From assembly GCF_002160985.1 (NCBI RefSeq), contig NZ_NFLQ01000009.1, positions 58,416 through 122,415 on the forward strand: DNA of 64,000 nucleotides. Direction: 5' to 3'. Each line of letters starts with the position of its first letter. The stretch's first letter is position 1. The stretch is from Lachnoclostridium sp. An118 (GTDB taxonomy: Bacteria; Bacillota; Clostridia; Lachnospirales; Lachnospiraceae). The notes under the pieces are model-generated. The model saw only the letters and a program-made list of their open reading frames with translations. It was not told where the DNA came from and ran no database searches. This document shows, one piece after another, positions 42,907-52,231 of this stretch. A program made the translations under genes and the position numbers.

Positions 42907-43934
42907 TCAACTCTGCCTGTATCCATCCAGAAAAGCGCCCATGCGCTTCACCGCGTCCGTGAGCACATCCGCCTCCGGCAGCATCACGATACGGAAATGG
43001 TCCGGCTGCTGCCAGTCAAACCCGCTTCCCTCTGCTCATATATCCTCCCTCCGGGCCGGACCATGGAGGCCGGCGTCTCCATATCCTCGATCGCGTCCGG
43101 TATCACCATCTGGCCGAGGGTATTAGCGCACAGCCGCAGGGAGGTCAGCTGTATGATCCCCTGCCGGTAATCCTCCGTCAGCTCCCGGGGGCCGCTGATG
43201 ACCATCCAGCCGCAGCGGTAACCGCAGAGACAGTGGGATTTGGAAAGTCCGTTCATGGTGACGACCGGGATATCCTCCGCCAGGGAAGCCAGCGAGATAT
43301 GGGTCAGCCCGTCCATCACCAGCCTGTCATAAATCTCATCCGCAAATACAAGAAGTCCATACTCACGCGCAGCTTCCACGATTTCTTCCAGGATTTCTTT
43401 CGGGTAAAGCACTCCGGTGGGATTGTTAGGATTAATGACCACGATGGCCCTTGTCCTCTCCGTGATCTTCGAGCGGATGTCCCTGATGTCCGGATACCAG
43501 CCGGACTGCTCGTCGCATGTGTAAAATACCGGCCTCCCGCTTGCCAGGTACGCGGAATTCCCCCATATAGAATAGCTTGGAGCAGGTACCAGCACTTCAT
43601 CTCCTCTGTCGAGAAGCGGCTGAAGCGCAAAAGACACAACCTCACTGACCCCGTTTCCGATGAAGACGTCATCCGGCGTGATGCCCCTGATGCCCTTGTT
43701 CCTTTCGTAATCGCATACGGCCTCTCTTGCGGCTGGCATTCCCTTAAAGTCGCAGTATCCGACTCCCTCCTCCAGATGCCCCTCCAGCGCCCTCTTGATA
43801 CTGTCCGGAAGACCGAACCCAAAAGCTGCCGGATTTCCCGTATTAAGCTTCAGCACATCTCTTCCCTGCGCCTGCATCTCCATGGCCTTCGCATACAGAG
43901 GTCCCCGGATATCCGAATGCACATATTTAATCAT
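42907..43934 (-). pseudogene. Broken AlaA-type aminotransferase gene
   Basis: A class I PLP aminotransferase, convincing to about residue 295: PGGRIYEQREA follows the fold-type I core, with NPNNPTGVLYP, the PLP lysine in LSKSHCLCGYRCGW, and ADEIYDRL. Then an internal deletion with a frame change occurs at about 43030. The first frame ends at 42984 with unrelated residues. The true C-terminus continues in another frame: GFDWQQPDHFRIVMLPEADV to DGYRQS and a stop at 42907. About 60 residues are lost. Inactive form of an alanine-synthesising aminotransferase, if the reading is right. A LysR gene is divergent 30 bp away. Confidence 0.82.
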
Positions 43935-43964
43935 TATATACTTTTAACTATAGGAGGGTTTTTC

Positions 43965-44906
43965 ATGTTCACATGGAAAAAATATGTATATGAGGTATAC
44001 CGGGAGAAAAGTTTTTCCAGAGCGGCACAGAACCTCTACATCAGCCAGCCTTCTCTGAGCGCGCGCATAAAAAAAATAGAGGACCAGATCGGTTTCCCTC
44101 TGTTTGACAGGAGTACCAGCCCTCTCCAGCTCACCGAAGTCGGCCAGGTCTATATCAAGGCAGCGGAGGAAATCTTTCAGATCGAGCAGCGGGTGGAAAA
44201 CTATATCAACAATCTGACTACCCTGAAGACCGGCACTCTCTGCCTGGGTGCCAGCAACCTCTTTGCCGCTTACGTCCTGCCTCCCCTCATTACCAGCTTT
44301 AAACAGGAGTTTCCGGACGTACAGATCCAGGTCACGGAAGGAAATACAGCCCAGCTTGAAGCTATGCTCAGCAGCAATTCTCTTGACCTTGTCATCGATA
44401 ACTACCGCTATGACAATACTCTGTATAGCCGTGAGCTCTACTGCAGCGAAAACATCCTCCTGGCAGTTCCCAACCACTTCCCTGTCAACCAGACGCTGTC
44501 CAGCTATCGGCTTTCTTATGAGAACATAAAAAACAAAAGTTACCTTGACACCTCCATCTCCGCCGTGCCTCTTGCCTCCTTCTCAGACATTCCATTTATT
44601 ATGCTTGCCCACGGAAATGATACCCGCGTTCGGGGCGACCGGCTGTGCCGGGAGGCTGGATTCCACCCAAACATCATCCTGGAGCTGAACCAGCAGTCCA
44701 CGGCCTACATGGCCGCCTCCACCCAGCTTGGGGCCACCTTCATCAGCGATATCCTGGTGGGGCAGCTGCCCTCCTTTGAAAATCTGTCCTACTATAAGCT
44801 GGAGGGCGAGGCCGCCAGGAGACAGGTATTCTTCTACTATAAAAATCACAAGTACAAGGCCCGGGCCATGGAGGAATTTCTGCGGATCATGCATATGACA
44901 ATATAG
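43965..44906 (+). CDS. LysR-family transcriptional regulator
   Basis: 313 residues from the ATG after TAGGAGGG. N-terminal winged helix-turn-helix (about 1-62: VYREKSFSRAAQNLYISQPSLSARIKKIEDQIGFPLFDRS) and a periplasmic-binding-like effector domain (about 90-300: GTLCLGASNLFAAYVLPPLI). A long open frame upstream is antisense to the neighbouring gene and is not part of it. It is divergent from the broken aminotransferase gene with a 30-bp gap, suggesting that it once controlled it. Effector unknown. Confidence 0.93.
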   Translation: MFTWKKYVYEVYREKSFSRAAQNLYISQPSLSARIKKIEDQIGFPLFDRSTSPLQLTEVGQVYIKAAEEIFQIEQRVENYINNLTTLKTGTLCLGASNLFAAYVLPPLITSFKQEFPDVQIQVTEGNTAQLEAMLSSNSLDLVIDNYRYDNTLYSRELYCSENILLAVPNHFPVNQTLSSYRLSYENIKNKSYLDTSISAVPLASFSDIPFIMLAHGNDTRVRGDRLCREAGFHPNIILELNQQSTAYMAASTQLGATFISDILVGQLPSFENLSYYKLEGEAARRQVFFYYKNHKYKARAMEEFLRIMHMTI

Positions 44907-45014
44907 GGGGGCTGCTCAAGGGATCTGCCACTTAAAAAATCCTGTCCGGTCGTGCAGTATTACGCCTATATAGGGATATAAAACCGCCCCGTAAAAGCTA
45001 TATTTAAACAGAAA

Positions 45015-45042
45015 AAGACCCCTGCCGCATGACAGGGGTCTT
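45015..45042 (-). terminator. Terminator after the AI-2E gene
   Basis: Perfect stem AAGACCCCTG (45015-45024) with CAGGGGTCTT (45033-45042), then a minus-strand T run. It lies 17 bases past the stop. Confidence 0.88.
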
Positions 45043-45058
45043 CTCCTTGCTTTTCTCT

Positions 45059-46237
45059 CTATTCTCTTTTCACTTCCGCCTCGATCTCCTCCGGCGTGAT
45101 CTGCTGCTTCTTCAGCTTCAGGTACACGATCTCGCGGAAGAGAGCGTAGACTACCGATACGATGGGGATGAAGATGAGCATGCCCACAACCCCCATCAGA
45201 CTTCCGCCCAGGCTGACTGCTGCCAGTACCCAGATGGAGGGAAGTCCCACGGAATTGCCCACCACATGGGGATAGATGAAATTCCCCTCGATCTGCTGCA
45301 GCACCAGGAACAGCGCGATGAACCCGAGTGCCCTGACAGGGTCCACCATAAAGATCAGGAAAGCTCCGATGGCACACCCGATGAAAGCCCCGAATATAGG
45401 GATCAGCGCCGTGAAGGCGATGAGCACGCCCACCAGGAGAGCGTAAGGCATCTGGAAGATCGTCATGGCGATAACGAACATGGTCCCAAGGATGATAGCC
45501 TCCACGCACTGCCCTGTGAGGAAGCTGGAGAACGTACTGTAGGTCAGCGAAAACACCTCCAGAGCCGCCTCCGCCTTCCCTCTGGGGACAAAGGCATAAA
45601 GCACCTTGCGCACCTGCACATTCAGCTTCTCCTTCTGAAGGAGGATGTAGCAGGCAAACACAAAGGCAATGAAAAATGTAGTGAGACCGCTTATGATGCT
45701 GCGGGCCACGGTAATGGTGGAGTCCAGCATATTGCCGGCGCCGCTGCTGAAGAAGGACATGCCCACTTCCATGATGCGGTTCCAGTCAAAATTCAGGCCC
45801 CCCAGCCACCGGCTGATCTGGTCATTGTCCCGGAATATATCCTCCGCCCACTTCTGCACTCTCGGGATGAAAGCCTGGATGCTGTTCCCCAGTGTTCCAA
45901 GCGTACTCCCAAGCTGAGGAAGGAGCACAAGCATGACAAGCGCCACCACTCCGATGACGAGCAGGATCACTGCGATCATACTCAAGGGCCGGGCCGCCTT
46001 TTTCATAAATTTACTCTTTTCTGTCACTTTGGGCGGGAACAGGTGCCTCTGTATGAAGTTCATGGGAACATTCAGCACAAAGGCAAAGGCTCCTCCCAGG
46101 ATAAACGGAAATGTCACGCCAAAGATAAACCGCAGCACCGCAAATACCACGTCATATTTCCACAGGCACACCACAAGGAGTGCCGTGAAAATAATGAGTC
46201 CTCTTATCTTTTTAATGTTTTCCCTGCTTAAGTCCAT
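45059..46237 (-). CDS. AI-2E family transporter (UPF0118 permease)
   Basis: 392 residues, about eight membrane helices. Family features: the N-terminal pair LIIFTALLVVCLWKYDVVFAVL and VTFPFILGGAFAFVLNVPMNFI, then ALLVGVLIAFTALIPIFGAFIG and the late GNFIYPHVVGNSVGLPSIWVL. Homologues export signalling molecules or exchange ions; the family name is broader than AI-2. It starts one base after the P-type ATPase stop and should be co-transcribed from the riboswitch-controlled promoter, unless it has its own. Confidence 0.93.
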   Translation of the reverse strand: MDLSRENIKKIRGLIIFTALLVVCLWKYDVVFAVLRFIFGVTFPFILGGAFAFVLNVPMNFIQRHLFPPKVTEKSKFMKKAARPLSMIAVILLVIGVVALVMLVLLPQLGSTLGTLGNSIQAFIPRVQKWAEDIFRDNDQISRWLGGLNFDWNRIMEVGMSFFSSGAGNMLDSTITVARSIISGLTTFFIAFVFACYILLQKEKLNVQVRKVLYAFVPRGKAEAALEVFSLTYSTFSSFLTGQCVEAIILGTMFVIAMTIFQMPYALLVGVLIAFTALIPIFGAFIGCAIGAFLIFMVDPVRALGFIALFLVLQQIEGNFIYPHVVGNSVGLPSIWVLAAVSLGGSLMGVVGMLIFIPIVSVVYALFREIVYLKLKKQQITPEEIEAEVKRE

Positions 46238-46238
46238 T

Positions 46239-48773
46239 CTATTTCCTCAATTTCTTTAAAAGCTGGATGATCGGCAGATTGAGAAGCGCAAGTCCATACA
46301 CGATCAGGAGATGTGCTCCGTCCAGCGTCTGCACATTGAACAGGTTGTGAAGTCCGGGGATCATGAGAACGCCCGTGATCAGGAGAAGTCCAAGTACAAA
46401 TGCGCCGATCAGATAAATATTGTTGAAAAATCTGTTTGTAAAGATAACAGGTTTATTTGATTTACAGTTAAATCCATGCACAAGCCTGGATGTACACAGC
46501 GTGCCAAAGGCCAGAGTGCTTCCAAGCAGGCTGCCGCCCTCGTTGAGTCCGATCAGGAATGCGATGGTAGTCATGGCGCCGATGCACAGTCCCTCCGTGC
46601 CGATCCGGAGCAGGTAATCCTTTGTCAGGATAGACTCATTAATCGGCCTCGGCTTCTCTGACATCACGTCCTTCGTGTGAGGCTCAAGTCCCAGTGCGAT
46701 AGCCGGGAGACTGTCTGTCAGAAGGTTGATGAACAGAAGATGTACCGGTGCAAATGGAACCGGAAGTCCCACGATAGACGCAAAGAGCACGGTGAGGATA
46801 GCTCCAAAGTTGCCGGATAACAGGAACTGGATGGAAAGCTTGATGTTCCTGTACAGGTTACGCCCGTTCTCCACCGCTTTTACAATGGTTGCAAAGTTGT
46901 CGTCAGTCAGTACCATGGCGGCCGCATCCTTGGAAACCTCTGTTCCTGTGATACCCATGGCCACGCCGATGTCGGCCTGCTTCAGAGCCGGCGCGTCATT
47001 GACACCGTCTCCTGTCATGGCAACGATGTTGCCTCTGTCCTGCCATGCCCGGACAATACGGATCTTGTGCTCCGGTGACACACGGGCGTACACGGAAATC
47101 TTCGGAACAAACTCCTGCAGCTCCTCGTCTGTCATGTCCTCGATCACAGCGCCCTCGCAGGCCTCGGACTCGTCCTTCAGGATCCCGATACGCTTTGCGA
47201 TAGCTGCCGCTGTCACCTTGTGGTCGCCTGTGATCATGATCGGCTTGATACCAGCCTGGATACACTCCTCGACAGCCGCCTTGGACTCCTCTCTGGGCGG
47301 ATCCATCATAGCCACAAGGCCGAGGAATGTAAGATCATTTTCATCTTCCAGGGTAATCTCCCTGTCCTCTTCGATCTCTTTATAGGCAAAGGCAAGCACT
47401 CGGAGGCCGTCCCTGGAGAACTCCATGTTCTGGGCCTCGATCCGGGCTTTCCGCTCCTCTGTCATGGGCTCTACTGTCTCGCCGAGGCGGATATGAGTCA
47501 TCCTTGTGAGAAGGACATCCACAGCTCCCTTGACAACCATGGTGTGCTTTCCATCGAGGATATGAGCAGTGGACATGAGCTTTCTGTCGCTGTCAAATGG
47601 GATCTCTGATTTTCTCTCATATACATCCCGGACCTCCAGCGCCTCTCTTCCCAGCTTGCTTCCCAGGTTGATGAGGGCTGTCTCTGTGGGATCGCCGATC
47701 TCCTGTCCGTCTGTATTGGTGGAATCGTTGCAGAGGATACTGAAGTTCAGCAGCCTGTCCTGGTTGGGGTCGTTAAGATCGATCTGCGCTGCCGGGATCC
47801 TCTTTCCGTCCACATAGTAATCTTCCACTGTCATCTTGTTCTGTGTCAGTGTACCTGTCTTATCGGAACAGACGATGGACACGCTTCCCAGTCCCTCCAC
47901 TGCTTGGAGCTTGCGGATGATAGCGTGCTCCTTGGCCATCTTCTGTGTACCGAAGGAAAGCACGATGGTGACGATAGAGCTTAAAGCCTCCGGGATCGCT
48001 GCCACCGCAAGGGCAACCGCAAAGAGGAAAGCGTCTCCCGGCTGGTCTCCTCTGAAAATGCTGATACCGAACAGGATCGCACAGAAAATAATGATCAATA
48101 TAGAAAGTTTCTTTCCGAAATCGTCCAGATTTACCTGGAGCGGTGTTCTCTTCTCAGATGTATTTTTCAGGAGGCTTGCGATCTTGCCCACCTCTGTACC
48201 CATACCGATGCCGGTGACCTCGTAGGCCGCCCGCCCGTATGTGACAAAGCTTCCTGAGAATACCCGGTTTGTCTGGTCGCCCAGGGCTGCTCCCTCCGGC
48301 ACCTCATCCAGAGATTTCTCAACAGATAAACTCTCTCCTGTCAGTGCGCTCTCATCCACTTTCAGGCTGGCACATTCCACCAGCTTTCCATCTGCGGGCA
48401 CGCAGTCTCCTGCCTCCAGGATCACCCGGTCTCCGATAGTGACCTCTCTGGACGGGATCTGCTTTAACACGCCGTCACGGATGACCTTTGCCTCCGGTGC
48501 GGACATCTGCTTCAGACTGTCCAGAGACTGTTCCGCCTTTAAAGTCTGTACCGTACCCAGGATCGCATTCATAGTGATAACGACAAGGATAACGATGGCA
48601 CTCTCAAAATCTCCCAGAAATCCGGACACAATGGCTGCCACGATCAGTATGATGACAAGGAAATCTTTATACTGCTCCAGAAAGATCTGCAGCGTGCTCT
48701 TCTTCTTTCCTTCCACCAGCTCATTAAAACCATATTTTTCCTGGTTTTGTCTGGCCTGCTCGCTCGTTAACAT
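46239..48773 (-). CDS. P-type cation-transporting ATPase, probably Mn2+ (or Ca2+) exporter
   Basis: 844 residues, P2A type. Actuator TGES (145-148), phosphorylation site D304 in CSDKTGTLTQNKM, hinge TGDGVNDAPALKQADIG, ten helices, and M6 LLFINLLTDSLPAIALGLEP. The M4 motif is IPEAL (260-264) rather than the PEGL of calcium pumps. Upstream is a yybP-ykoY manganese riboswitch, so manganese export is the best inference; calcium remains possible. AGAGGAGAA ribosome site. First gene of an operon with the AI-2E permease. Confidence 0.92.
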   Translation of the reverse strand: MLTSEQARQNQEKYGFNELVEGKKKSTLQIFLEQYKDFLVIILIVAAIVSGFLGDFESAIVILVVITMNAILGTVQTLKAEQSLDSLKQMSAPEAKVIRDGVLKQIPSREVTIGDRVILEAGDCVPADGKLVECASLKVDESALTGESLSVEKSLDEVPEGAALGDQTNRVFSGSFVTYGRAAYEVTGIGMGTEVGKIASLLKNTSEKRTPLQVNLDDFGKKLSILIIIFCAILFGISIFRGDQPGDAFLFAVALAVAAIPEALSSIVTIVLSFGTQKMAKEHAIIRKLQAVEGLGSVSIVCSDKTGTLTQNKMTVEDYYVDGKRIPAAQIDLNDPNQDRLLNFSILCNDSTNTDGQEIGDPTETALINLGSKLGREALEVRDVYERKSEIPFDSDRKLMSTAHILDGKHTMVVKGAVDVLLTRMTHIRLGETVEPMTEERKARIEAQNMEFSRDGLRVLAFAYKEIEEDREITLEDENDLTFLGLVAMMDPPREESKAAVEECIQAGIKPIMITGDHKVTAAAIAKRIGILKDESEACEGAVIEDMTDEELQEFVPKISVYARVSPEHKIRIVRAWQDRGNIVAMTGDGVNDAPALKQADIGVAMGITGTEVSKDAAAMVLTDDNFATIVKAVENGRNLYRNIKLSIQFLLSGNFGAILTVLFASIVGLPVPFAPVHLLFINLLTDSLPAIALGLEPHTKDVMSEKPRPINESILTKDYLLRIGTEGLCIGAMTTIAFLIGLNEGGSLLGSTLAFGTLCTSRLVHGFNCKSNKPVIFTNRFFNNIYLIGAFVLGLLLITGVLMIPGLHNLFNVQTLDGAHLLIVYGLALLNLPIIQLLKKLRK

Positions 48774-48875
48774 AGCATTTCTCCTCTCTTCATTTGCATT
48801 TTTATCTGCAGTAAAAGCCTTTTTTATATAAAAGGAAACATTAGATACGATTTCCTGTCCAATAAAAAAGAGGCC

Positions 48876-48905
48876 TTTATTGCATACGATCTGTTATGCA
48901 ATAAA
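48876..48905 (-). promoter_or_regulatory. Hairpin of the riboswitch expression platform
   Basis: A perfect 11-bp stem TTTATTGCATA/TATGCAATAAA with an 8-base loop, overlapping the 3-prime edge of the aptamer and followed on the minus strand by GGCCTC and a T6 run. It could switch between terminator and antiterminator forms. Confidence 0.6.
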
Positions 48906-49004
48906 AGTCTCACTGTTTCATTACGATACGGATGAGTGCTCATCGTATTGACGATATCGCAAACATGCGGCCGGCTCCGGCCTCCATGCCAGTTACTCCC
49001 TTTT
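48903..49004 (-). promoter_or_regulatory. yybP-ykoY (Mn2+) riboswitch aptamer
   Basis: Minus strand: starts AAAGGGAGTAACTGGC, has the conserved CGTCAATACG core and ends with GTGAGACTTTT, the two conserved arms of the yybP-ykoY family. Mn2+ binding turns on exporters in this family. It lies about 130 bases upstream of the P-type ATPase. Confidence 0.88.
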
Positions 49005-49017
49005 ATTTACAAAAACA

Positions 49018-49046
49018 AATATAAACGATATTTTCCCTTGTGTCAA
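49018..49046 (-). promoter_or_regulatory. Promoter upstream of the riboswitch
   Basis: Minus strand -35 TTGACA (49041-49046), 17-base spacer, -10 TATATT (49018-49023). Transcription would start just before the aptamer. Confidence 0.85.
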
Positions 49047-49062
49047 CCATTATTTTTTCCAG

Positions 49063-49157
49063 AAAATGTATCAGCTATACCGAAACGCTCCCCCAAAAGC
49101 AAGGCGGACACACATACGGGAATCTCTCCCCGGATGTATGTCCGCCTGTTTACTTCT
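49063..49157 (-). repeat. Duplicated 95-bp terminator block, copy 1
   Basis: Closely similar to 51027-51128. It has AAAATGTATCAGCTATAC, then CGCTCCCC and a hairpin with GGCGGACA.../...TGTCCGCC arms, then TTTACTTCT. It lies just after the surface-protein gene and terminates it. Confidence 0.8.
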
Positions 49158-49192
49158 AGGTATAGACTTTTCTATATAAGTCTTACTGTCTG

Positions 49193-50896
49193 TTACTCAG
49201 CCAGTCCTCTTCTCTTTCTGAGAACTGCCGCTGCTACCGCACCGGAGCCAAGAAGAGCTGCCGCTCCTCCGAACAGGGAGTTGCTGTCTCCTGTCCTTGC
49301 TGCCTTTGTCACATTCTTTCCGTTCGTATTTGCTGCGTTTGCGTTATTTCCGTTCTGGTTTTGCTGTCCGTTTCCGGTTCCCTGACCGCCATCGCCAGGA
49401 GCCGGCTTCTCTGTTGCCAGCACATAGCTTCCGTCAGCTGCCTTCTCAAGGCCTGCTGCCTCTGCGCCTGTGATGGTCATTTGAGAGGCATCATTGTCAC
49501 TGTCTATATAGATGACCGCTTTATCCTGTCCGCCTGTCACGGATACCTTGGAGCCATTTTCAAAGATTACGTTTGCCAGTCCGTATGTCGTATCTACATT
49601 GATGCCGCCCCAGGAATTTGCTCCGAGGAGAATATTCAGTGCGCCATTGACTCTGGCTGTCCCGGCGTTGACGATCATACCTGCACCGCCTGCTGTCTCC
49701 TGGTTATCCAGTGTCACATTGTTGAGAGTCGCAGCTGCTTTATAAATATGCAGAGCAGATTTGTTTTTTGATGTAGTCTTGATGGTCACATCGGCAAGTG
49801 TCACCTTATCAGCTTTAACTGTTACTACGTTCTGCGCACCAACACTCTCTGAGCCGCTGATCGTATGCCCATTTCCGTTTAATCCTAATTCCTCGTCGAG
49901 GATGAGTGGCGCTGTCAGAGTTACATCGTGGTAGAGGTCAATGGAAGAAATATCCTTTTGTCCTTTGCTCTTGGCAGCTACAAACTGCGCCAGATTTTTG
50001 TCCTCTACATAGGCTGTCTGCGGGTGGCCCTCACCGCCGTCCTTCTCTGTAACTACAGCAGTGAACTGGGTAACCGGCAACAAAGAAGCTCCATAAATAC
50101 TTCCGCCATTCTCACAGCAGACTGCGGACTGGGTGTCTGTGGCATAGCTAATATCCACATTTGCATCAATAAGCCCCACCATACTTCCTGCCCCGTCTAC
50201 ATTGATCCCATACCAGGAATTTTCTCCCAGATTAAATGTAAGATTTCCCTCAAAATTGGCGATACATCCATTATTAACAATGACCGGCGCCCCACTTGCT
50301 GACTTCTGATGATCAATTGTCAGATTTGTCGCTGCAAGCTCTGACTCATACACATGGATAGCGCTTTTATCTGAGCTTGCAGTCGTAATACTTACATTTA
50401 CAAACTGGACCAATCCTTTTTCACGGAGAGTAATAAGATTAGCACTTACTCCATCACTCACTAAGTTAAGATTAGATATCCTTACTGTTTTTTCAATGAA
50501 AAGAGGACTTGTAAGATGAACAGTCTGACCATCAAAATCCAATATTTCAGAGTCTCCCGCAGCCTCGATAGCGGCTTCTAACTCACTCTGCGAAGATATT
50601 TTTCCAACTGTTTTTGTCTCACCTGAGCCCCCGTCATTCTGTACTGCCGGAGTATCCTCTTTCACATCTGCTCCCGTCTTTGTCTCCTCTGGCACATCTG
50701 TCTTCTCTGTAGTAGTAGGTACAGATGCATCTTCCGTATCACCATCCAGAGTATCAGCTTCTGTCTCAGTGTCTGTGTCTCCTGCCTCCTGGACCTGCAC
50801 ATCCCCATCCTGTGCCGGGGCTGCAAAGGCCATTGCGGGTGTGAGACTTGTGATCATCGCCGCCGTCAGAAACGCGGTCAGCATTTTTCTTTTCAT
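49193..50896 (-). CDS. Sortase-anchored beta-helix surface protein
   Basis: 567 residues. Signal peptide MKRKMLTAFLTAAMITSLTPAMAFA; a Thr/Glu/Asp-rich linker to about 110; then two homologous right-handed beta-helix segments (e.g. NLVSDGVSANLITLREKG...SAIHVYESELAATNLTID and TLADVTIKTTSKNKSALHIY...). A Gly/Asn/Gln linker (QGTGNGQQNQNGNNANA) precedes the sorting signal KAARTGD, a hydrophobic span and RKRRGLAE. The AARTG motif is like the APRTG of the element's surface protein, so the same sortase may act on both. The helix could bind or cleave polysaccharide; no catalytic residues are assigned. Its promoter spacer holds seven G in a row. Confidence 0.87.
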   Translation of the reverse strand: MKRKMLTAFLTAAMITSLTPAMAFAAPAQDGDVQVQEAGDTDTETEADTLDGDTEDASVPTTTEKTDVPEETKTGADVKEDTPAVQNDGGSGETKTVGKISSQSELEAAIEAAGDSEILDFDGQTVHLTSPLFIEKTVRISNLNLVSDGVSANLITLREKGLVQFVNVSITTASSDKSAIHVYESELAATNLTIDHQKSASGAPVIVNNGCIANFEGNLTFNLGENSWYGINVDGAGSMVGLIDANVDISYATDTQSAVCCENGGSIYGASLLPVTQFTAVVTEKDGGEGHPQTAYVEDKNLAQFVAAKSKGQKDISSIDLYHDVTLTAPLILDEELGLNGNGHTISGSESVGAQNVVTVKADKVTLADVTIKTTSKNKSALHIYKAAATLNNVTLDNQETAGGAGMIVNAGTARVNGALNILLGANSWGGINVDTTYGLANVIFENGSKVSVTGGQDKAVIYIDSDNDASQMTITGAEAAGLEKAADGSYVLATEKPAPGDGGQGTGNGQQNQNGNNANAANTNGKNVTKAARTGDSNSLFGGAAALLGSGAVAAAVLRKRRGLAE

Positions 50897-50967
50897 AGCG
50901 TCTTCCTCCCCATGAATTTTTGTTTTTTTATTTTTCTTTTTTCCTGTAAACGCAACTAGCCATGTAT

Positions 50968-50994
50968 ATTATACCCCCCCATGTATTTCGTCAA
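50968..50994 (-). promoter_or_regulatory. Promoter with a G7 spacer tract, possible phase-variable switch
   Basis: Minus strand -35 TTGACG (50989-50994) and -10 TATAAT (50968-50973), with a 15-base spacer that includes G7 (50974-50980) directly before the -10. Gain or loss of G by slippage would change the spacing from sub-optimal to optimal (17). Confidence 0.6.
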
Positions 50995-51026
50995 TCCTAT
51001 TCTATTCCTGTACACTATTTTTTTGG

Positions 51027-51128
51027 AAAAATGTATCAGTTATACGGAAACGCTCCCCAAAAAAGAAAAAGAAGCGGACACACATCCAGGAATCGCTCCT
51101 CTGGATACATGTCCGCCTGTTTACTTCT
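51027..51128 (-). repeat. Duplicated 95-bp terminator block, copy 2
   Basis: The second copy of the block at 49063-49157, with hairpin GCGGACACACATCCAGG / CTGGATACATGTCCGC, 30 bases after the permease stop. It ends the sugar operon. Confidence 0.8.
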
Positions 51129-51159
51129 TCATATTATATTAATTATGTACCTTGTTCGC

Positions 51160-52218
51160 CTACATCTCAGCGGGAGTCGGCACACTCGGGTCAACCTTAT
51201 AGCGTGCCCAGCCCTCCGGCGAGTAGATGCCCATCTGTTTTTTCTGCATCAGCTTGTCAAAGAACGCTGTGATAAAGGGGCAGAGGAACAGGGTGACAAC
51301 AGATGCGGTGGCGCACTGTGCGGTCGCCATGTCCACGTACTGAGCCATGGACGGGTCCGCCTCGCCTACCGCCGCAGGCGTCATGGCAGAGTTCAGGGCT
51401 GTCGTGCCGATGGCAGCGCCCATCGCATTCCTCTCCTTCTTCGGAAGAAGGATGTTGTTTGTGAAGAAGAAGATAACTGCTGTTGCCGCAGATACAAGGC
51501 CAAGGATGATACCGGCCGCTCCGGCGGTCACGATAGTATTGATATCTGTCTGCGCTCCTATGGGAATCGTCATGAAGAAGGTGACGATCGGCTGCGCTGT
51601 CGCACAGGCTTTTCTGAAGCCAGCATCCAGATTGCCCCAGATGAAACCGATGAGCAGCGGAACAAGCACTGCGATAAAGGAATTAAAGGGGATGGATGCA
51701 AGTCCTGTCGCACCCAGGGCTACCAGGGTGAAGAACGGTCCGTCGTTCAGGGACAGGATGGAGATGGCTCCTGTGTCTGTCGCATTACCGAACTGAGAGG
51801 ACAGGGAGATGTACAGGGACCCGTTTGAGTTCGTGATAGTTGCGATCCACACAAAGGGGGCAATCCCGAGGAAGCCTTCCGGTCCGCATACAGCACTCAC
51901 GATCATACCGATGGCTACACCGAGAAGGAACTTGGTTGCTGTCAGCGTCACGCCCTTGTACAGAGGCATACCAACCTGCTTTACATTAATGGCAGATCCG
52001 CAGACAATGAGGAAAAAGCCCATCATACAGGAATTTCCTTCATAGAACAGAGCTGTCACGTAGCCGCCTATCTCAAATACCTGAGGGCAGAACGTAGCCA
52101 GCAGTACGGCGATCAGCAGAGGTACAATGATCAGTCCTCCGGGCAGGTTTTTCATCTTGTTCAGCAGATCCAGATCCTTTGGCCTGTTTTCCTGAACAGC
52201 GCTGTTATTTTCTTTCAT
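51160..52218 (-). CDS. 2-keto-3-deoxygluconate permease (KdgT) family transporter
   Basis: 352 residues from the ATG after AAAGGAGGAG; the frame opens further upstream. About ten helices, with KdgT-like segments: NLPGGLIIVPLLIAVLLATFCPQVFEIGG, KGVTLTATKFLLGVAIGMIV, and IATITNSNGSLYISLSSQFG. KdgT imports 2-keto-3-deoxygluconate with protons. Here it is last in a catabolic operon with no KDG kinase/aldolase of the standard kind, so its substrate may be another short sugar acid. Confidence 0.9.
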   Translation of the reverse strand: MKENNSAVQENRPKDLDLLNKMKNLPGGLIIVPLLIAVLLATFCPQVFEIGGYVTALFYEGNSCMMGFFLIVCGSAINVKQVGMPLYKGVTLTATKFLLGVAIGMIVSAVCGPEGFLGIAPFVWIATITNSNGSLYISLSSQFGNATDTGAISILSLNDGPFFTLVALGATGLASIPFNSFIAVLVPLLIGFIWGNLDAGFRKACATAQPIVTFFMTIPIGAQTDINTIVTAGAAGIILGLVSAATAVIFFFTNNILLPKKERNAMGAAIGTTALNSAMTPAAVGEADPSMAQYVDMATAQCATASVVTLFLCPFITAFFDKLMQKKQMGIYSPEGWARYKVDPSVPTPAEM

Positions 52219-52231
52219 TTTTTCTCCTCCT

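Noticed and set aside
43233..43964. N-terminal extension of the LysR gene
   Set aside because: It is antisense to the aminotransferase gene; the HTH domain and ribosome site start at 43965.
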